Positions 49,050 through 60,280 of a stretch of 64,000 nucleotides of DNA are shown in pieces (the stretch's first letter is position 1; each line of letters starts with the position of its first letter). A program made the position numbers and the translations under genes. Source of the stretch: Sesamum alatum. Taxonomy: Eukaryota; Streptophyta; Magnoliopsida; Lamiales; Pedaliaceae. Below the pieces are notes generated by a model that made no database searches, was not told where the DNA came from, and saw only the letters and a program-made list of their open reading frames with translations. The stretch spans positions 27,633,395 through 27,697,394 of the forward strand of contig JACGWO010000004.1 of the NCBI GenBank assembly GCA_034509735.1, read 5' to 3'.

Positions 49050-50312
49050 TGTTGGAAAAAGTTGTCAAATAGACAATCGTAGTATCATTTTGAAACATCA
49101 ATCAGATTTAGTAAACAGTTTTGAAACCAAACACGAGACACACGCTGGAACCAATTGATAAAGAAACAATTAGAAATGTTGTTTTAACGATAAGATTAAA
49201 GAAAACTTACAATGAGAATTGTATCATAACAATTCTTGGTCCAATAATTTCACCAAACCGAATCACAGATATAATCTGCTTACCTTGAAGAAATTATACG
49301 TCTCGTTCCGAATGTGCACACGGGTACTACGCAACTTCTTCTAGGATAAGACGGTTTCAGTTCTTACGGTATGCACTTTACTATAGAACACCTCGAAACA
49401 ACACTCAGTAGCCTTTTGAAAACTTAAGCTCAAAAACTCGAATTGTGAGGAGCAAAACCCTTGGAATTTGAGAGAGAAATCCGAGAGAGAAGAGAGCAAA
49501 AAGAGAGAGGAATTCGTTTTTTTCGTTCGTATTTTCGTATATCGTTTGAAGTGAGCCTATGCAGCCTTTTATAGGCAAGGCTATCAGCGGTTACAACATC
49601 TGCATTAATTACCATCATTAGTGCAGCATATAACCACCATTAAGGCTGAAATAAATAATCATTAATGGCATTAAAATGGTTTTAAATACAGGTTTAAAAA
49701 CCATTAAACACAATTAAAACCAGACATTAAAACCAGCTGAAACCGCCACATAAATGCAGGAGTTTCAGGTTTGTAATAAAGCAGTATTTAAAACCAGGTT
49801 TAAAATCTGGTATTAAAGCACCATTAACATGAATTTTAAAGGAATTAAAACAGATTTAGAACCATTTGACTGCCACAAATACACCAGGTTTTATCAAATA
49901 AATTCAAATTTTTTACTGCAAAAGATAGATACTGGACTAAGACATTCGCACCCGCGTCCGCACCCTTACCGGAGCCGGAGCGGGGCGACAGCAGCGCACG
50001 TATGGGGCAACCCCATGTTCACTCTAGTCTCCGTAACACTTTAAACACAAATTAAACATTGAACTTAATATAAGGAGTTTAAGTTATCCTTAAACTTTCA
50101 ATATGGGACAACTTTGAGAGTTAAATACTCACCCCTACATACATCTTATATCCTTATCAAAGCTCCACACTTTCCCATCATATTCCTATGTGGGACAAGT
50201 GTAATCCCTCTATTTCTCTCACCATCTAATCTATGGATTCACATGTAATTGAATCCATATTTTAAAATAATTTTGTTGTTACAAATTAATATTAAAAAAT
50301 ACAATTACAACA
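49050..50312 (-). repeat. 5' LTR (sense minus) of Copia element C
   Basis: It aligns end to end with 43774-45018. In sense it runs TGTTGTAATTG to TTTTCCAACA. The primer binding site beyond it (atcgtgaagaaattatagg) does not match the usual initiator Met-tRNA site in an obvious way. Confidence 0.9.
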
Positions 50313-50516
50313 GTAAAAATATTTTGGATAATGTTATGTTTGATTTTGTTTTCTAACTGTCTCAGGGACAGCTAAAATATGAAACCAAATAGAGCATAAG
50401 TGATTTTGAAAGTTGTTAATAGTAAAACTGTAAAAATTGCGAGTGTTGAAAAATTGATTAGAAAGAAGCTAAAAAGTTGAAGAATGTTTGGTAGAAAATT
50501 AACTTTTGTGCCTGTA

Positions 50517-50746
50517 TCTATACTATATATAAAGCAAATCCTATTTTCACTAATAAATGACGGTTACTTACACCGCAACATCAATTTCTTGGTTATACCG
50601 ATAATACTTTTAAGTTAGTTTTTATTTCTTTTCTTTTTTTTAAATGCAATGTATTCATTAATATGTATATTTTCTTATTTACAATAACTTTAAAGCATGC
50701 AATATTATTTTATATGCACGCAGGAACGGCGTGCCACGACGACTAG
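50517..50746 (+). mobile_element. Complete 230-bp non-autonomous Helitron
   Basis: It starts TCTATACTATATATAAAGC at 50517, the usual plant Helitron 5' end, and ends with the hairpin GCACGC-aggaacg-GCGTGC (50716-50734) and CTAG at 50743-50746. It sits between A (50516) and T (50747), the expected insertion target. It has no coding capacity and would need a RepHel protein from elsewhere. Confidence 0.85.
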
Positions 50747-51600
50747 TTTTTTATAAAAGGAATAAAGTATCTTTTGAATCAATTTTTTATTTCTTTTTAT
50801 TTTCCTTTCTTCTATTCCTATTCCTATTCATTTCATTTCCCCTTTCTTTTTCCTCTTCGTTTTGTTCTTGACTGAGTGTGTGATTCTTTCTTCTTCATTT
50901 CAGATTTTGTGAATACTCCGTCATTAATCAGTAATCCCCTCACCCACTTCCACCATCACTCAAACCCCCGCCTCAAGGTCGCTTCCCCACCGCCAGCTTC
51001 TCCATCGCCCATCTCGCCGCACGGATTTCCGGCATTTTCCCTCTCTCTAGACCCTAATTCCCCACCCCGCACCCCCTCACTCTGTGTCTCCCCGTTCACC
51101 GTCGCCGGTCGACCACCCCCATAACCACTCTCTCTCTCTCGCAAATCCCCTAACCCCAAATCTCCATCATCCCAAATCCCCCCACCCCTCTGCAACCGTC
51201 GCCTGGAATTGCTCCACTAGGTAGGCATGCCTTCCATCACTGCAAATTTTTATGAGTTTAGGCCAATTTATTTAAATTTCTGATTTTATTTATGATTTAT
51301 TGATATTATTGTTATTTTTTTTTGTGAAATTGGTTCTGAATTGTATGTGAAATTTATGAAATTTGAATTTCTTGCTGAATTTTTTCTTATGTTGCTGAAT
51401 TTTGAATTGATGCATTTGTTGGGATGTTGTGTTGTTTTGCTTCTCTTTATTTATTTATTTACTTTTTATGTTTCTGAAAATTTCTGAATTTTTCAGTGAT
51501 CTTTTTTTTTTGGTGAATTTGTCTGAAATTATGTGAACTTACATTGTGAAGTATTAGATATTATAAATATATGAGTGGGATTTTAGATAGCCTTTTAAGA
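50747..51600 (+). other. CT-rich leader-like stretch followed by an intron-like stretch
   Basis: Bases 50930-51220 are C/T-rich with TCTCTCTC runs and end ...ctccactag/gtaggcatg, like the 5' untranslated exon of a plant gene with a donor site. Bases 51225-51540 are T-rich with 'ttctgaattt' words, as in introns. The open frame at 50876-51124 is Pro/Ser-rich low-complexity sequence and not convincing. No downstream coding exon was found, so it is either an orphan gene start or a captured gene fragment. Confidence 0.45.
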
Positions 51601-51669
51601 GAAAATTTGGGACTTTGGATCACACTTTAGGAAACTAATTGGGGTTTTAGTTCATATTTAGGAAAATAT

Positions 51670-51935
51670 TGGAATTTAAACAATACACTATAGTATACTC
51701 TAACATAATGTAGTATACTAACATAAACTACTATAATAAAGTATAAGATACTATAGCGTATTAAAAAAATGCTACAAAATACTATAGAATACTACAATAT
51801 GTATGCTATAAACTATTACAGTATACGATAATACTTTATAATATACTATAATATATTAACAAAATACTATAATGTACTATAAAATATTATGATAAACTAT
51901 AATATATTATAAACTACTATAAAATACTAAAAATA
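51670..51935. repeat. Degenerate ACTATAATA minisatellite
   Basis: About 260 bases consist of variants of ACTATA(A/G)TA, with CTATAAAATACTATAA and similar words, roughly every 10-12 bases. No clean period could be fixed by eye. Confidence 0.75.
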
Positions 51936-53275
51936 TGTTGGGCAATGTTAGACGACGTTCGACGATGATAAACGATACTAGACAGCGTTAGATGTTAGAC
52001 TACATCTTTAAACCACATCCAAAGTTAGATTCCACTTGAACGTTAACGGTGCTTCTTTTTGCTCTTGATTGTGCAAAGGCATTGTGTGGGGTGTCAACAT
52101 AATTATCAATTTGTTGAGGTGCAGGCATCGTGTGGGATGCCTCTTTTGTTTTTTTTTTTTTTTTTTAAGTTTGTCATTTATATATGACATAATGTGGGGG
52201 TGCTTGTTACTAAAATTGTTGATGATTGGTAGATGTGATCAAGTGTGAGGTGGTTTAATGTGAGTGTTGTTGTTGCTGACTTTAGATTTAGGTTGTAATT
52301 TTTAAATTAAAAAACAACAGTGACCACAAGCATCAGTTAAGCCAAAACGACCGAAGACAAAAATTTGCCCGTCATTCAGCCAGAAAACCTCGTTAGGCCA
52401 AAACAACGTTTATCTAACGTCGGTGGTTAGGCCAAAAACGGCGTTTAGGCCTAATGACGATTAGATTAGGCCTCAATAAAGTTAGGCCTAACGATGATTA
52501 GGCTTCAACGACTTTAGGCCAGAGGACATTTTTGTGAATGGGGTTCACGCAATTCAAATATTTTGTTGTTGGCGTTCAAGACAAATAGCTCTACGGTATC
52601 ATCACAGGTAGACGAAACCCTAGGTGGATTTGTCTTCCATGAAAAAAAATGAAATATTTGAATTGCATGATACACACACAAACATCCTTAGGCAAAACAG
52701 ACAGAGAAAACACACACACAGAAACAAACACATAGACTTTAGAGACGTTCGGTCTAGGGTGTTGTCCATGTATGTGACGAATGGAATCCGTTCTAGCAAT
52801 GATAACCCACTCATCTTAGCTAGAACCGATTTCATTTCTTTCATAGATGGAGTAAACCTTAGAGCCGAGGCCCAAAATCAGGGACATCGAGCTTAGGGTT
52901 GAAAAATTGATCAAACTATTGGACATTCAATTTTAAAGTAAAAGCTGGTTTAAACTCAATTTGTTAAACTCAAACAAATTAAATTTAAACACAAACTTTC
53001 TTTCGATAAGCTGAAGCTCAGCTCAAATTCAAATTTGATTAGTCAAGGAATGATAAAAATATATGTGAAAATTTTAACCTACTTGAACTCGAGCGAAAGC
53101 TCATTTGAGATTTGATTGTTAATTGGAAAACATTCATGCACACTATTTCAAGATCGGTAAAAGTTCAAACATATTTGAGTAATAATATGTACGGCTCAGC
53201 TTAGTTCACTTACACCCTAATTACACTATACAAGACCTTGTAAACTTAGTTTAATTAAAAGTATATAAATATATG
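51936..53275. other. Intergenic DNA with TTAGGCC-type repeats and low-complexity runs
   Basis: Bases 51955-52005 repeat 'gacgatg' and 'agacagcgttaga' words. Bases 52340-52520 hold at least seven TTAGGCC or TTAGGCT words spaced 15-30 bases apart. Bases 52660-52735 are rich in ACACACA. Bases 52890-53220 look like a diverged AT-rich MITE ending acttacaccct. No gene was recognised. Confidence 0.5.
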
Positions 53276-53490
53276 GGGTTAATTAACTTAAACCCCATCT
53301 ACAGTGAAATTAAAATTTCCTCAAAAAACTTTTGAAATTACACTTGCACCCCCTCCGAGAATTCTTCATTTACAACTGTACCCATTGTGTTGGGGTTTTA
53401 GACAGAAAATGCTCACATCACAAAAAGTTTACATAAACTTCCAATTTTACCCTCATTCAGCATTCCATGTAATTTATGATTACGACAGGG
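53276..53490. mobile_element. Truncated copy of the 2083-2586 MITE family
   Basis: The sequence ggttaattaacttaaacccc, followed by cttttgaaattacacttgcaccccctcc and 'gacagaaaatgctcacatca', follows the order of the MITE at 2083. Only the left portion is clear. Confidence 0.6.
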
Positions 53491-53918
53491 CTTTAGGGGA
53501 CCTTTGTGCCATGATGCGCCATGCACCTTTAACAACTATGATTACGGAATTTGCATTTAAATGAAAAGAAGACTGAAAAAACATAGTATTAATTAGTTTG
53601 AAGCAAATGTGAGTTTTGATGTGCTTATAAATTTTTAACTGATTTTTTTTGTTTTATTATCAAATTTAATCTTATTTATTATTGTATTGACTCAACATAT
53701 TAAACACCAACCCGGGTTTTATGACATCTGTTCTGTCAATGGACCTTATTCTTTGGAGAACTTCATATCCAAATTATTATCATCCAATCCATCAAATTTG
53801 CTACCTTTGGTCTTGGTTTTGCTATATATTAATGACGTGTAGTACTCTTGTAATTTCAATTGCAGATTTCTATATTTCGTTTCTTTTGAGACAGAAAGGA
53901 AAAGGTCTAGCGGGAATA

Positions 53919-56374
53919 ATGCTCCAACAATTACCTGTTGTTTCTTTTGCTACATGGACTTCATCAAATACGGGTAATGCCTTATATTTTCATAACTGTA
54001 CGTTGGACTCCATATCCATAATCTGATAAAGTTTCCCTATCATGTACGATGTAGAAAACAAATACAACACCTTTGGTGATGCTTTATATGAGTCATAACA
54101 ACCCATTTTAACTAGTTCTGGCTCCAAGTCCCACTGCCTTTTCTTCTAAAAGAAAAGGTAAGAATTAAATCATATGCAAATCCTTCATACTTTATGTTTA
54201 TTTTCTTTTCAGGCACTTCACCTGGACCAGTGGAATTTAAGATGTCTCAGCTTGCTGTTTCTAAGTCAAGTTTTCACGGGCGAAAGGTCCATTCCTGTCA
54301 TTCTAGATTACTTGTCTTTCCATTAGCCATATTTGTTTTGCGTTTCCACTCTTTTATTGTGAGTTCCAGTAACTTAGGGTCTTCTTGTTAGGATATTCAC
54401 TTATCCCCTTTAGATAAGTCAATACAAATGTTGGCCTAGTTTGTTGGCATTTTCTGTTTTCTATAATCCTTGCGAATTTAGAAAGTTGAGATCCATTCGA
54501 AAGTCCGAATCGAATGAAGAGCAAAGCTTACCATGTTATTAAAGAAAGAGAGATTTTCAAGAAAAAAGTGTGTTAATACTTCGAAGATTTGCCAAATGCC
54601 ACCTACTTCATTGATTGCCCGTATGACACCACTAGTTCTAGTTGCTTCCTTGCTCCTCCTAGTCTCTTTTTGTAGTGGTCTGGAAACAGAGTATCATTTG
54701 TTCATCAGAAATATGTATTTCCTGTTTCAGCTCTTTAGCTTGGTGCAATATATTTCACAAAAATATCATACGTCTCAACATTTCACTGCTTTTCATCTTG
54801 GTGCAATATATTTCACATATCACAAGCACAACCAAAGAGTAGCCTTTTCAGCCTGACTGCATTTATACCGTGTTTATAATTTCTGAACTTACAAGCCAAA
54901 CATCGATCTGTGATGTTAATAAGCAAGGTTTGCCTTGAAATGTTGACCCTATATATGTTAAGGTATCTTAGGAATGTATTGTTCTTGCTCCAGTGTGCAA
55001 TCAAGTTCATGAAGGTTAATATCTGTTTTGCTTTTGCAGTTAGGCTTTGAATGTAGCAATCCTACTACCAGAATAAGACCGGGAATATTCTCTTGCACAT
55101 ATGAAAGGCGTAACCATGGTCATAGCATGAAGAAACGCAAAATATTACCACAGAATGTGGATCTTCCGCCAATTCTGCCAAAGAACAAAAAGAAGCCCTA
55201 TCCCATACCGTTAAAGAAGATTCAACAGGTGGCAAGGGCTGATAAGAAGCTAGCACAAATGGGAATTGAGAAGCACCTTGAGCCTCCCAAGAATGGACTG
55301 CTTGTTCCTGAGCTAATTCCAGTAGCTTATGAAGTACTTGATGCTTGGAAAGTTTTGATTGGAGGACTTGCACAAATCTTGCATGTTGTTCCTGTCCATG
55401 CTTGTAGGTAACACTTAAAATTGAAATTTCTTCAGATGTTTTGGAGCTTTCGCCCAGTTTAATTTGTAGTCATTTCCAGTGGAGGAATAAATTTATATGG
55501 GGCGTGGATAGTAACTCTATAGTGCTTCTTTTTCAGTGAATGCTCGGAAATTCATGTTGCCCAAATGGGTCATGACATTCAAGATTGCCGTGGCCCAACC
55601 AGTGGTAGCCGCAAAAGTTTTCATTCGTGGGTGAAGGGTTCTATCAATGATGTACTTCTCCCTATTGAGTCATACCATATGTATGATCCCTTTGGGCGGC
55701 GAATTAAGCATGAAACTAGATTTAATTACGACAGGATTCCTGCTGTAGTTGAACTTTGCATCCAAGCTGGCGTTGAGTTGCCAGAATATCCTTCACGACG
55801 GAGGACAGAACCTATCCGGATGATTGGTAAAAAAGTGATTGATATAGGTGGATTTGTTGAGGAGCCTGAAATCCGCTGCCCTAGTGGTTCAGGTTCACAG
55901 ATTATGGAACTTGACACTCATCAGGCCCTTAGTCGATTTCCTCCACCCAAGGAGTTGGCGGTTCCTATGATTGCACAAGAGACAGTTAACGCATATGAAA
56001 AAGTGAAATGGGGTGTGACGAAATTGATGAAAAAGTACAGTGTTAAGGCATGTGGATATTGCTCGGAGGTGCATGTTGGCCCTTGGGGTCACAATGCGAA
56101 GCTTTGTGGAGAATTTAAGCATCAATGGAGAGATGGGAAGCATGGATGGCAAGACGCAACAGTGGATGAAGTGTTTCCACCAAATTACGTGTGGCATGTT
56201 CAGGACCCAAAAGGGCCGCCATTAACAAGCGCGCTAAAGAGGTTCTACGGTAAGGCTCCAGCTGTGGTTGAAGTATGTATGCAGGCGGGCGCTCGAGCTC
56301 CTAACAGGTACAAGCCAATGATGAGAGATGACATTGTGGTGCCAGAAGACGAGGAGGCTCGCTTGGTTGCCTAG
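53919..56374 (+). CDS. APO1: APO1-like chloroplast protein (accumulation of photosystem I), 4 exons
   Basis: Exons 53919-53973, 54213-54358, 55040-55407 and 55537-56374 have GT-AG borders and join in frame to 1407 bases (468 residues). I chose the ATG at 53919 because MLQQLPVVSF reads directly into exon 2 and resembles the APO1 N-terminus. The first 70 or so residues are Ser/Arg-rich with a hydrophobic part, as expected for a plastid transit peptide. Two APO domains follow. The first contains CSECSEIHVAQMGHDIQDC (near residue 190) and the second CGYCSEVHVGPWGHNAKLC (near residue 363), with Cys and His positions conserved. Each ends in a 'FYGKAPAVVE'- or 'IPAVVELCIQAG'-type block. APO proteins bind RNA in the stroma; APO1 is needed for splicing of some plastid group II introns and for [4Fe-4S]-containing photosystem I. 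The symbol rests on recalled similarity; APO2 is the alternative. Confidence 0.9.
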
Positions 56375-57088
56375 TTAAGATTCTTTGGATGTCTTGGTCT
56401 TTATTTTTAAACAATCACAATCATCTATGTATGTATGTATAGTTCACATGAGAACGTAGATGATTATAATTAATTTTTTTGACTCTTGGGACCTCCTAAA
56501 ACTGACCCATTACCCATCAAAGTTTCCTACACTGTAAACATTTGTTAAATCCATGCTTGGGTTATAGATATATGGTCAGCAGTACATGCATTTGGTATTT
56601 CATCTCGTATCACATAACATCTATAAGGCATATGTGGCTCCATCTCATGCCATATACCCCTCTAGTCCTAATTTTTTTAAAAAGAATTGTATCGTCGTGT
56701 TCGTGTGATGTGTTCGTGCATCATAGGTATACATATATATATATATATTACACACACAAAAGAAAGAAAAGAAATCATACACACCCACATGCACACGACA
56801 AAACCGCATATAATGTACATATCACTAGCTTTGCGTCAGATCTCTACTTTCGCAACACTCTTAACGCCGCAACAACCATGCATGGCAATGGGTTTGGGTT
56901 CGGTCCAATTAAATGAATCTTGAGTTGGGTTCGCATTTAATTTTTGTGAAGTCGTTTGGATTCGAAGTGTTGACATTAAAATTTTAGAATAAATTATCAA
57001 TTAAAAGTTTAAAATAAATTGATCGATAATTAGGTTTTAAATTAAAAGTCTATAATAAATTTGGGCTTTTTATATTTACAAGACAACA
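56375..57088. other. 3' flank of APO1-like and intergenic DNA
   Basis: A (TATG)n run at about 56424-56444 probably lies in the 3' untranslated region. (TA)n and CACACA runs occur at 56732-56760. No further gene is seen. Confidence 0.5.
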
Positions 57089-57089
57089 A

Positions 57090-60000
57090 CATTTGTAAGC
57101 CCACAAGACTTATGCATCTTGTAGGATCGATACAAGATGAATACAAATATCCTTTTTGGATCGGTTAATTGGATCAAAGCATGTTTAAGTATAACCTATT
57201 AGCTGATGGATTTATATCAAAGCCCTAAGGTATTCAGGCCCAATGAAAATGAGTCCAAGTTGCAAGTCAAAGCCTGCTCATGCCTATATAAAGCGTCTTC
57301 ACCACAACAAAAGTCATTTCATTCCACACTGAATATAACACACAAGGCAAGAAGTCACAACGCAAAAGACATAACATATCAAAGGACCACGTCTTCCTCG
57401 TCATCAAATTTTCAAGCCTTGATACCAAGTTTCAAAGTGACATGGAGTTTGCTCCACAAATTTGGGGAAGATTCTACATCCACATGCAAGAACAAGGTTC
57501 AAGACCTTGGATCCATGTTTGTAAAGAAGAGTCAGGGGATTACTTGATTAAAGTTTATTTGTCCATATATTTCTCATTTTGTAATTTATTTTTGGAGAAA
57601 CGAAATTTTGTGTGAACAAACTTTTGGCATGCCCAGTGAACAATATTTGCCTCTCATCCCTTCTTTCTACATCATGTTCAAGTCATCACATCCAAATGTT
57701 CAATCGCACCCAAGAAGAATCAAGACACCATGAACAAAAAGAACGTCTTTGACACCACTACCGCCGGTCAATCCTCCACCAGGGACAAGATCGTTGACAC
57801 GACCCCTTCAGACAGTTCGAACTCGGCAAGCCCTATTGAGGTCAACTCAAAATCCACTTCTTTCACGACCCTCCCTACCATGATGACCGACGTGGCCGCA
57901 ATAGAGGAGCAAATCGCACAAATGGCCCAAGCCATTACCAATCTACAAAAGATCATCGAGGATAAAGGCCTCCAAATTGCAGAATTGATGAGCAAACAAG
58001 AGCATATAAACATTGAAGAACCCAACGATAGCCACAAGCACGCCTCATTCACAAACCTTGCTGAAAACGAAAAGTTAGTGGATAAAGCACCACTGACGCA
58101 TGACTCCGTGCAGAAGTCTGTGCATCCTGGATCGTTAATTACTACGTTGTTTGTTCAACAATCAAGAGATGATCACCAACACCATCAAAGCCCAATATGG
58201 TGGAACAACCTGAAGCTCTCCCACGTATTCAAAACTTATACCAAGCGCATCAAAGCCTTTATGCTGACAGGATATCAACCGCCAAAACTGCAACAATTCG
58301 ATGGAAGAGGCAACCCAAAACAACACATCACCACTTCATCGAGACATGCAACAATGCCAACACTGATGGTGATAACTTGGTAAAGCAATTCGTCCAGTCA
58401 CTTAAAGGAAACGCTTTTAGATTGGTACGTTGATCTAGAGCCCGAGTCTATAGACAATTGGGATGAAATGGAAAAGAAGTTCCTAAGCACTTCTATAGCA
58501 ACGCAGAACGGTTAGCATGATTGAACTTCAACGCAAGGCAGTGGAAGGACGAGCCAGTCATCGACTACATCAACCGTTGGCGGGCTCTAAGCTTGAACTA
58601 CAAAAACAAACTCTCGAAAGTATCCACGATATAAATGTTCATCAAAGGTTTGAATTGGGGTCTTGTTTATATCTTGCAACGAATCAAGTCAAGAAACTTC
58701 GAGGAATTCGCTTTCCACGCCCATGACATGGAGTTAAGTATGCAAATCATGGACCTAGATTCCCAGTTGATCACCAAAAGAAAAAGTCTAAAGGGAAGAA
58801 AACTTCATCAGACCTGATGACAATGAGGCCATGGTCATCAAATCAACTCCTGTCAGATTCCCCTCTAGCGAAAGAATGAATGAAAAGCCAAAAGATCAAT
58901 GTACGCTAATGACACGCGTTGGCCTACATTGAGAGAAATGCAAGACAAAGAATATCCATTTCCAGACCCTGATGTCCCGCACATCTTCGACAAGTTGCTA
59001 GCAAGGAAGCTTATAGAATTATTTGAGCCAAAACGTCCTAAGCAAATTAGAAGGATGAATGGCCCAGAATACTGCTAGTTTCACCAAGTAGTTGGCCACC
59101 CCATCGGGAAATACTTTGTGGTCAAGGAGAAGATCATGACTTAGTAAGAAATGGAAAAATAATTTTGGATGACGGAGATACGGTAGAAACAGACGTCACC
59201 AGCGTCACTCCAACAAATGACACACATGTTTCGACAAACAAGCAGAAAGTGCTACCATCTCAACCAGCAATACCATCAAAATTTCAGTTTGGCAGTCTTG
59301 AGTCCGTACAAATGGATGCCTTTATCACCCACATGAATCCCTTCACCAACGTGGAGTCATACTTTGTAGATGCCGAGCTCTACATCAACCCCGACGAGAT
59401 GCAAGAAACAATGCCTTCAAAAATTTTGATCGGTCATTTCATAAACTAAGTACGCTTCGATGCCACTGCCGCAGAGACCATTGATGAAGGGCCAACTAGA
59501 GGAAATCATGGGTTGAAAAAGCCACCTTACTCTTTGGTATCTCGTTATGTGGTTTGGTCAAACGGCAAATACAAACAAATCTCGTGGAAAAGACCATGAT
59601 TCACCACTAGTGAAAGGAATCAAACAATCAAATAAGGTGAAATTCAACAGTCGTCAATGTGCCAAGGCTAAGCTAATCAAGCCTGTCGTCGGTCTACACC
59701 CATTGGTCTCAAGCAAACCACATCTTCTGAAAGATGAACTAGAAACATTTGCAGGGGGCATTAAGCTCAAAAGCTTAGCACCTCTTGGAAAAATTAGGAT
59801 GGAACTTTTATGCTCCATCTCGACTTAGCAAATTTAATTCTTAGGTTACCAGAGAAAAGATCCATGAACTGACTAAAGCGCAACATAAGTTAAGAAGACA
59901 AGGCTTCCGTGTCGACCAACCGCGCACTAGCTTAGGCTTCACTTCAAACGAACCTATGAAGATGAACATGAAAAGAAAGACAATGTGTAGCCACACAATA

Positions 60001-60280
60001 CATCACATTGGAGAAAGGCGAACACGATAGAAGTCAAAAGCTAAATGACACATCCCAAGACTAGTTCTCAATGAGTTTAATACATGTGTCAAAAGCAACA
60101 ACCTTCAAGAAACAAGCTATCCTAGATGGACAACGACACTCTTCTTGAGCACGAGGACTGATGGAATTGTGAATTGGCGAATCACGTCTATAAAATCAAG
60201 ATCCGTCGAAGTAATACAACCTATGGACAAAGAAAGGATCAAATATGTACATGCAACCACGTCAATGTCAATGAAGACTC
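57090..60280 (+). mobile_element. Ty3/gypsy retrotransposon remains: 5' LTR part and gag, 3' end cut off
   Basis: The LTR start is uncertain (possibly TGTAAGCCC at about 57090); a TATA box lies in cctatataaagcg near 57280. The LTR ends at about 57618. A primer binding site, TTTTGGCATGCCCAGTGAAC (about 57622-57641), follows, similar to the TTTGGCACGCCCGGTGGG type. The gag remnant follows. At 60281 the sequence changes abruptly to a Copia LTR, so the Gypsy copy was broken there. Confidence 0.75.
57730..60010 (+). pseudogene. Gypsy gag and pre-protease remnant
   Basis: It starts MNKKNVFDTTTAGQSS and has a coiled-coil segment (QIAQMAQAITNLQKIIEDKG). The capsid core is GYQPPKLQQFDGRGNPKQH, then, one frame over, HHFIETCNNANTDGDNLVKQ, FVQSLKGNAF, DEPVIDYINRWRALSLNYKN, and FIKGLNWGLVYILQRIKSRN with 'FEEFAFHAHDMEL'. 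Weaker segments of the linker follow (a 'YPFPDPDVP' region near 58950, VTREKIHELTKAQHKLRRQG near 59845). Several frame changes and stops disable it. No protease or reverse transcriptase was seen. Confidence 0.85.

Larger units (their letters stand above)
43774..50312 (-). mobile_element. Ty1/copia retrotransposon, Copia element C
   Basis: LTRs at 43774-45018 and 49050-50312 are flanked by an exact GTAAA duplication (43769-43773 and 50313-50317). On the minus strand the order is gag, integrase, reverse transcriptase, RNase H, which is the copia order. The purine tract GATTTGTGGGGGAT (minus strand) precedes the left LTR. I counted about a dozen differences in the first 155 bases of the two LTRs, so the insertion is not very recent. 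Frameshifts and a deletion of the zinc knuckle and protease make it inactive. Confidence 0.93.

Noticed and set aside
50876..51124. Pro/Ser-rich 82-codon frame
   Set aside because: Composition is that of a CT-rich untranslated leader; it has no domain and the antisense frame is equally open.
52340..52530. Telomere-like TTAGG words
   Set aside because: Plant telomeres are TTTAGGG arrays; the words here are TTAGGCC, irregularly spaced and not in tandem.
54533..54856. 107-codon frame starting MLLKKERF
   Set aside because: It lies in intron 2 of the APO1-like gene. Its junctions to exon 3 give stops or wrong phases, while 54213-54358 joins in frame on both sides.
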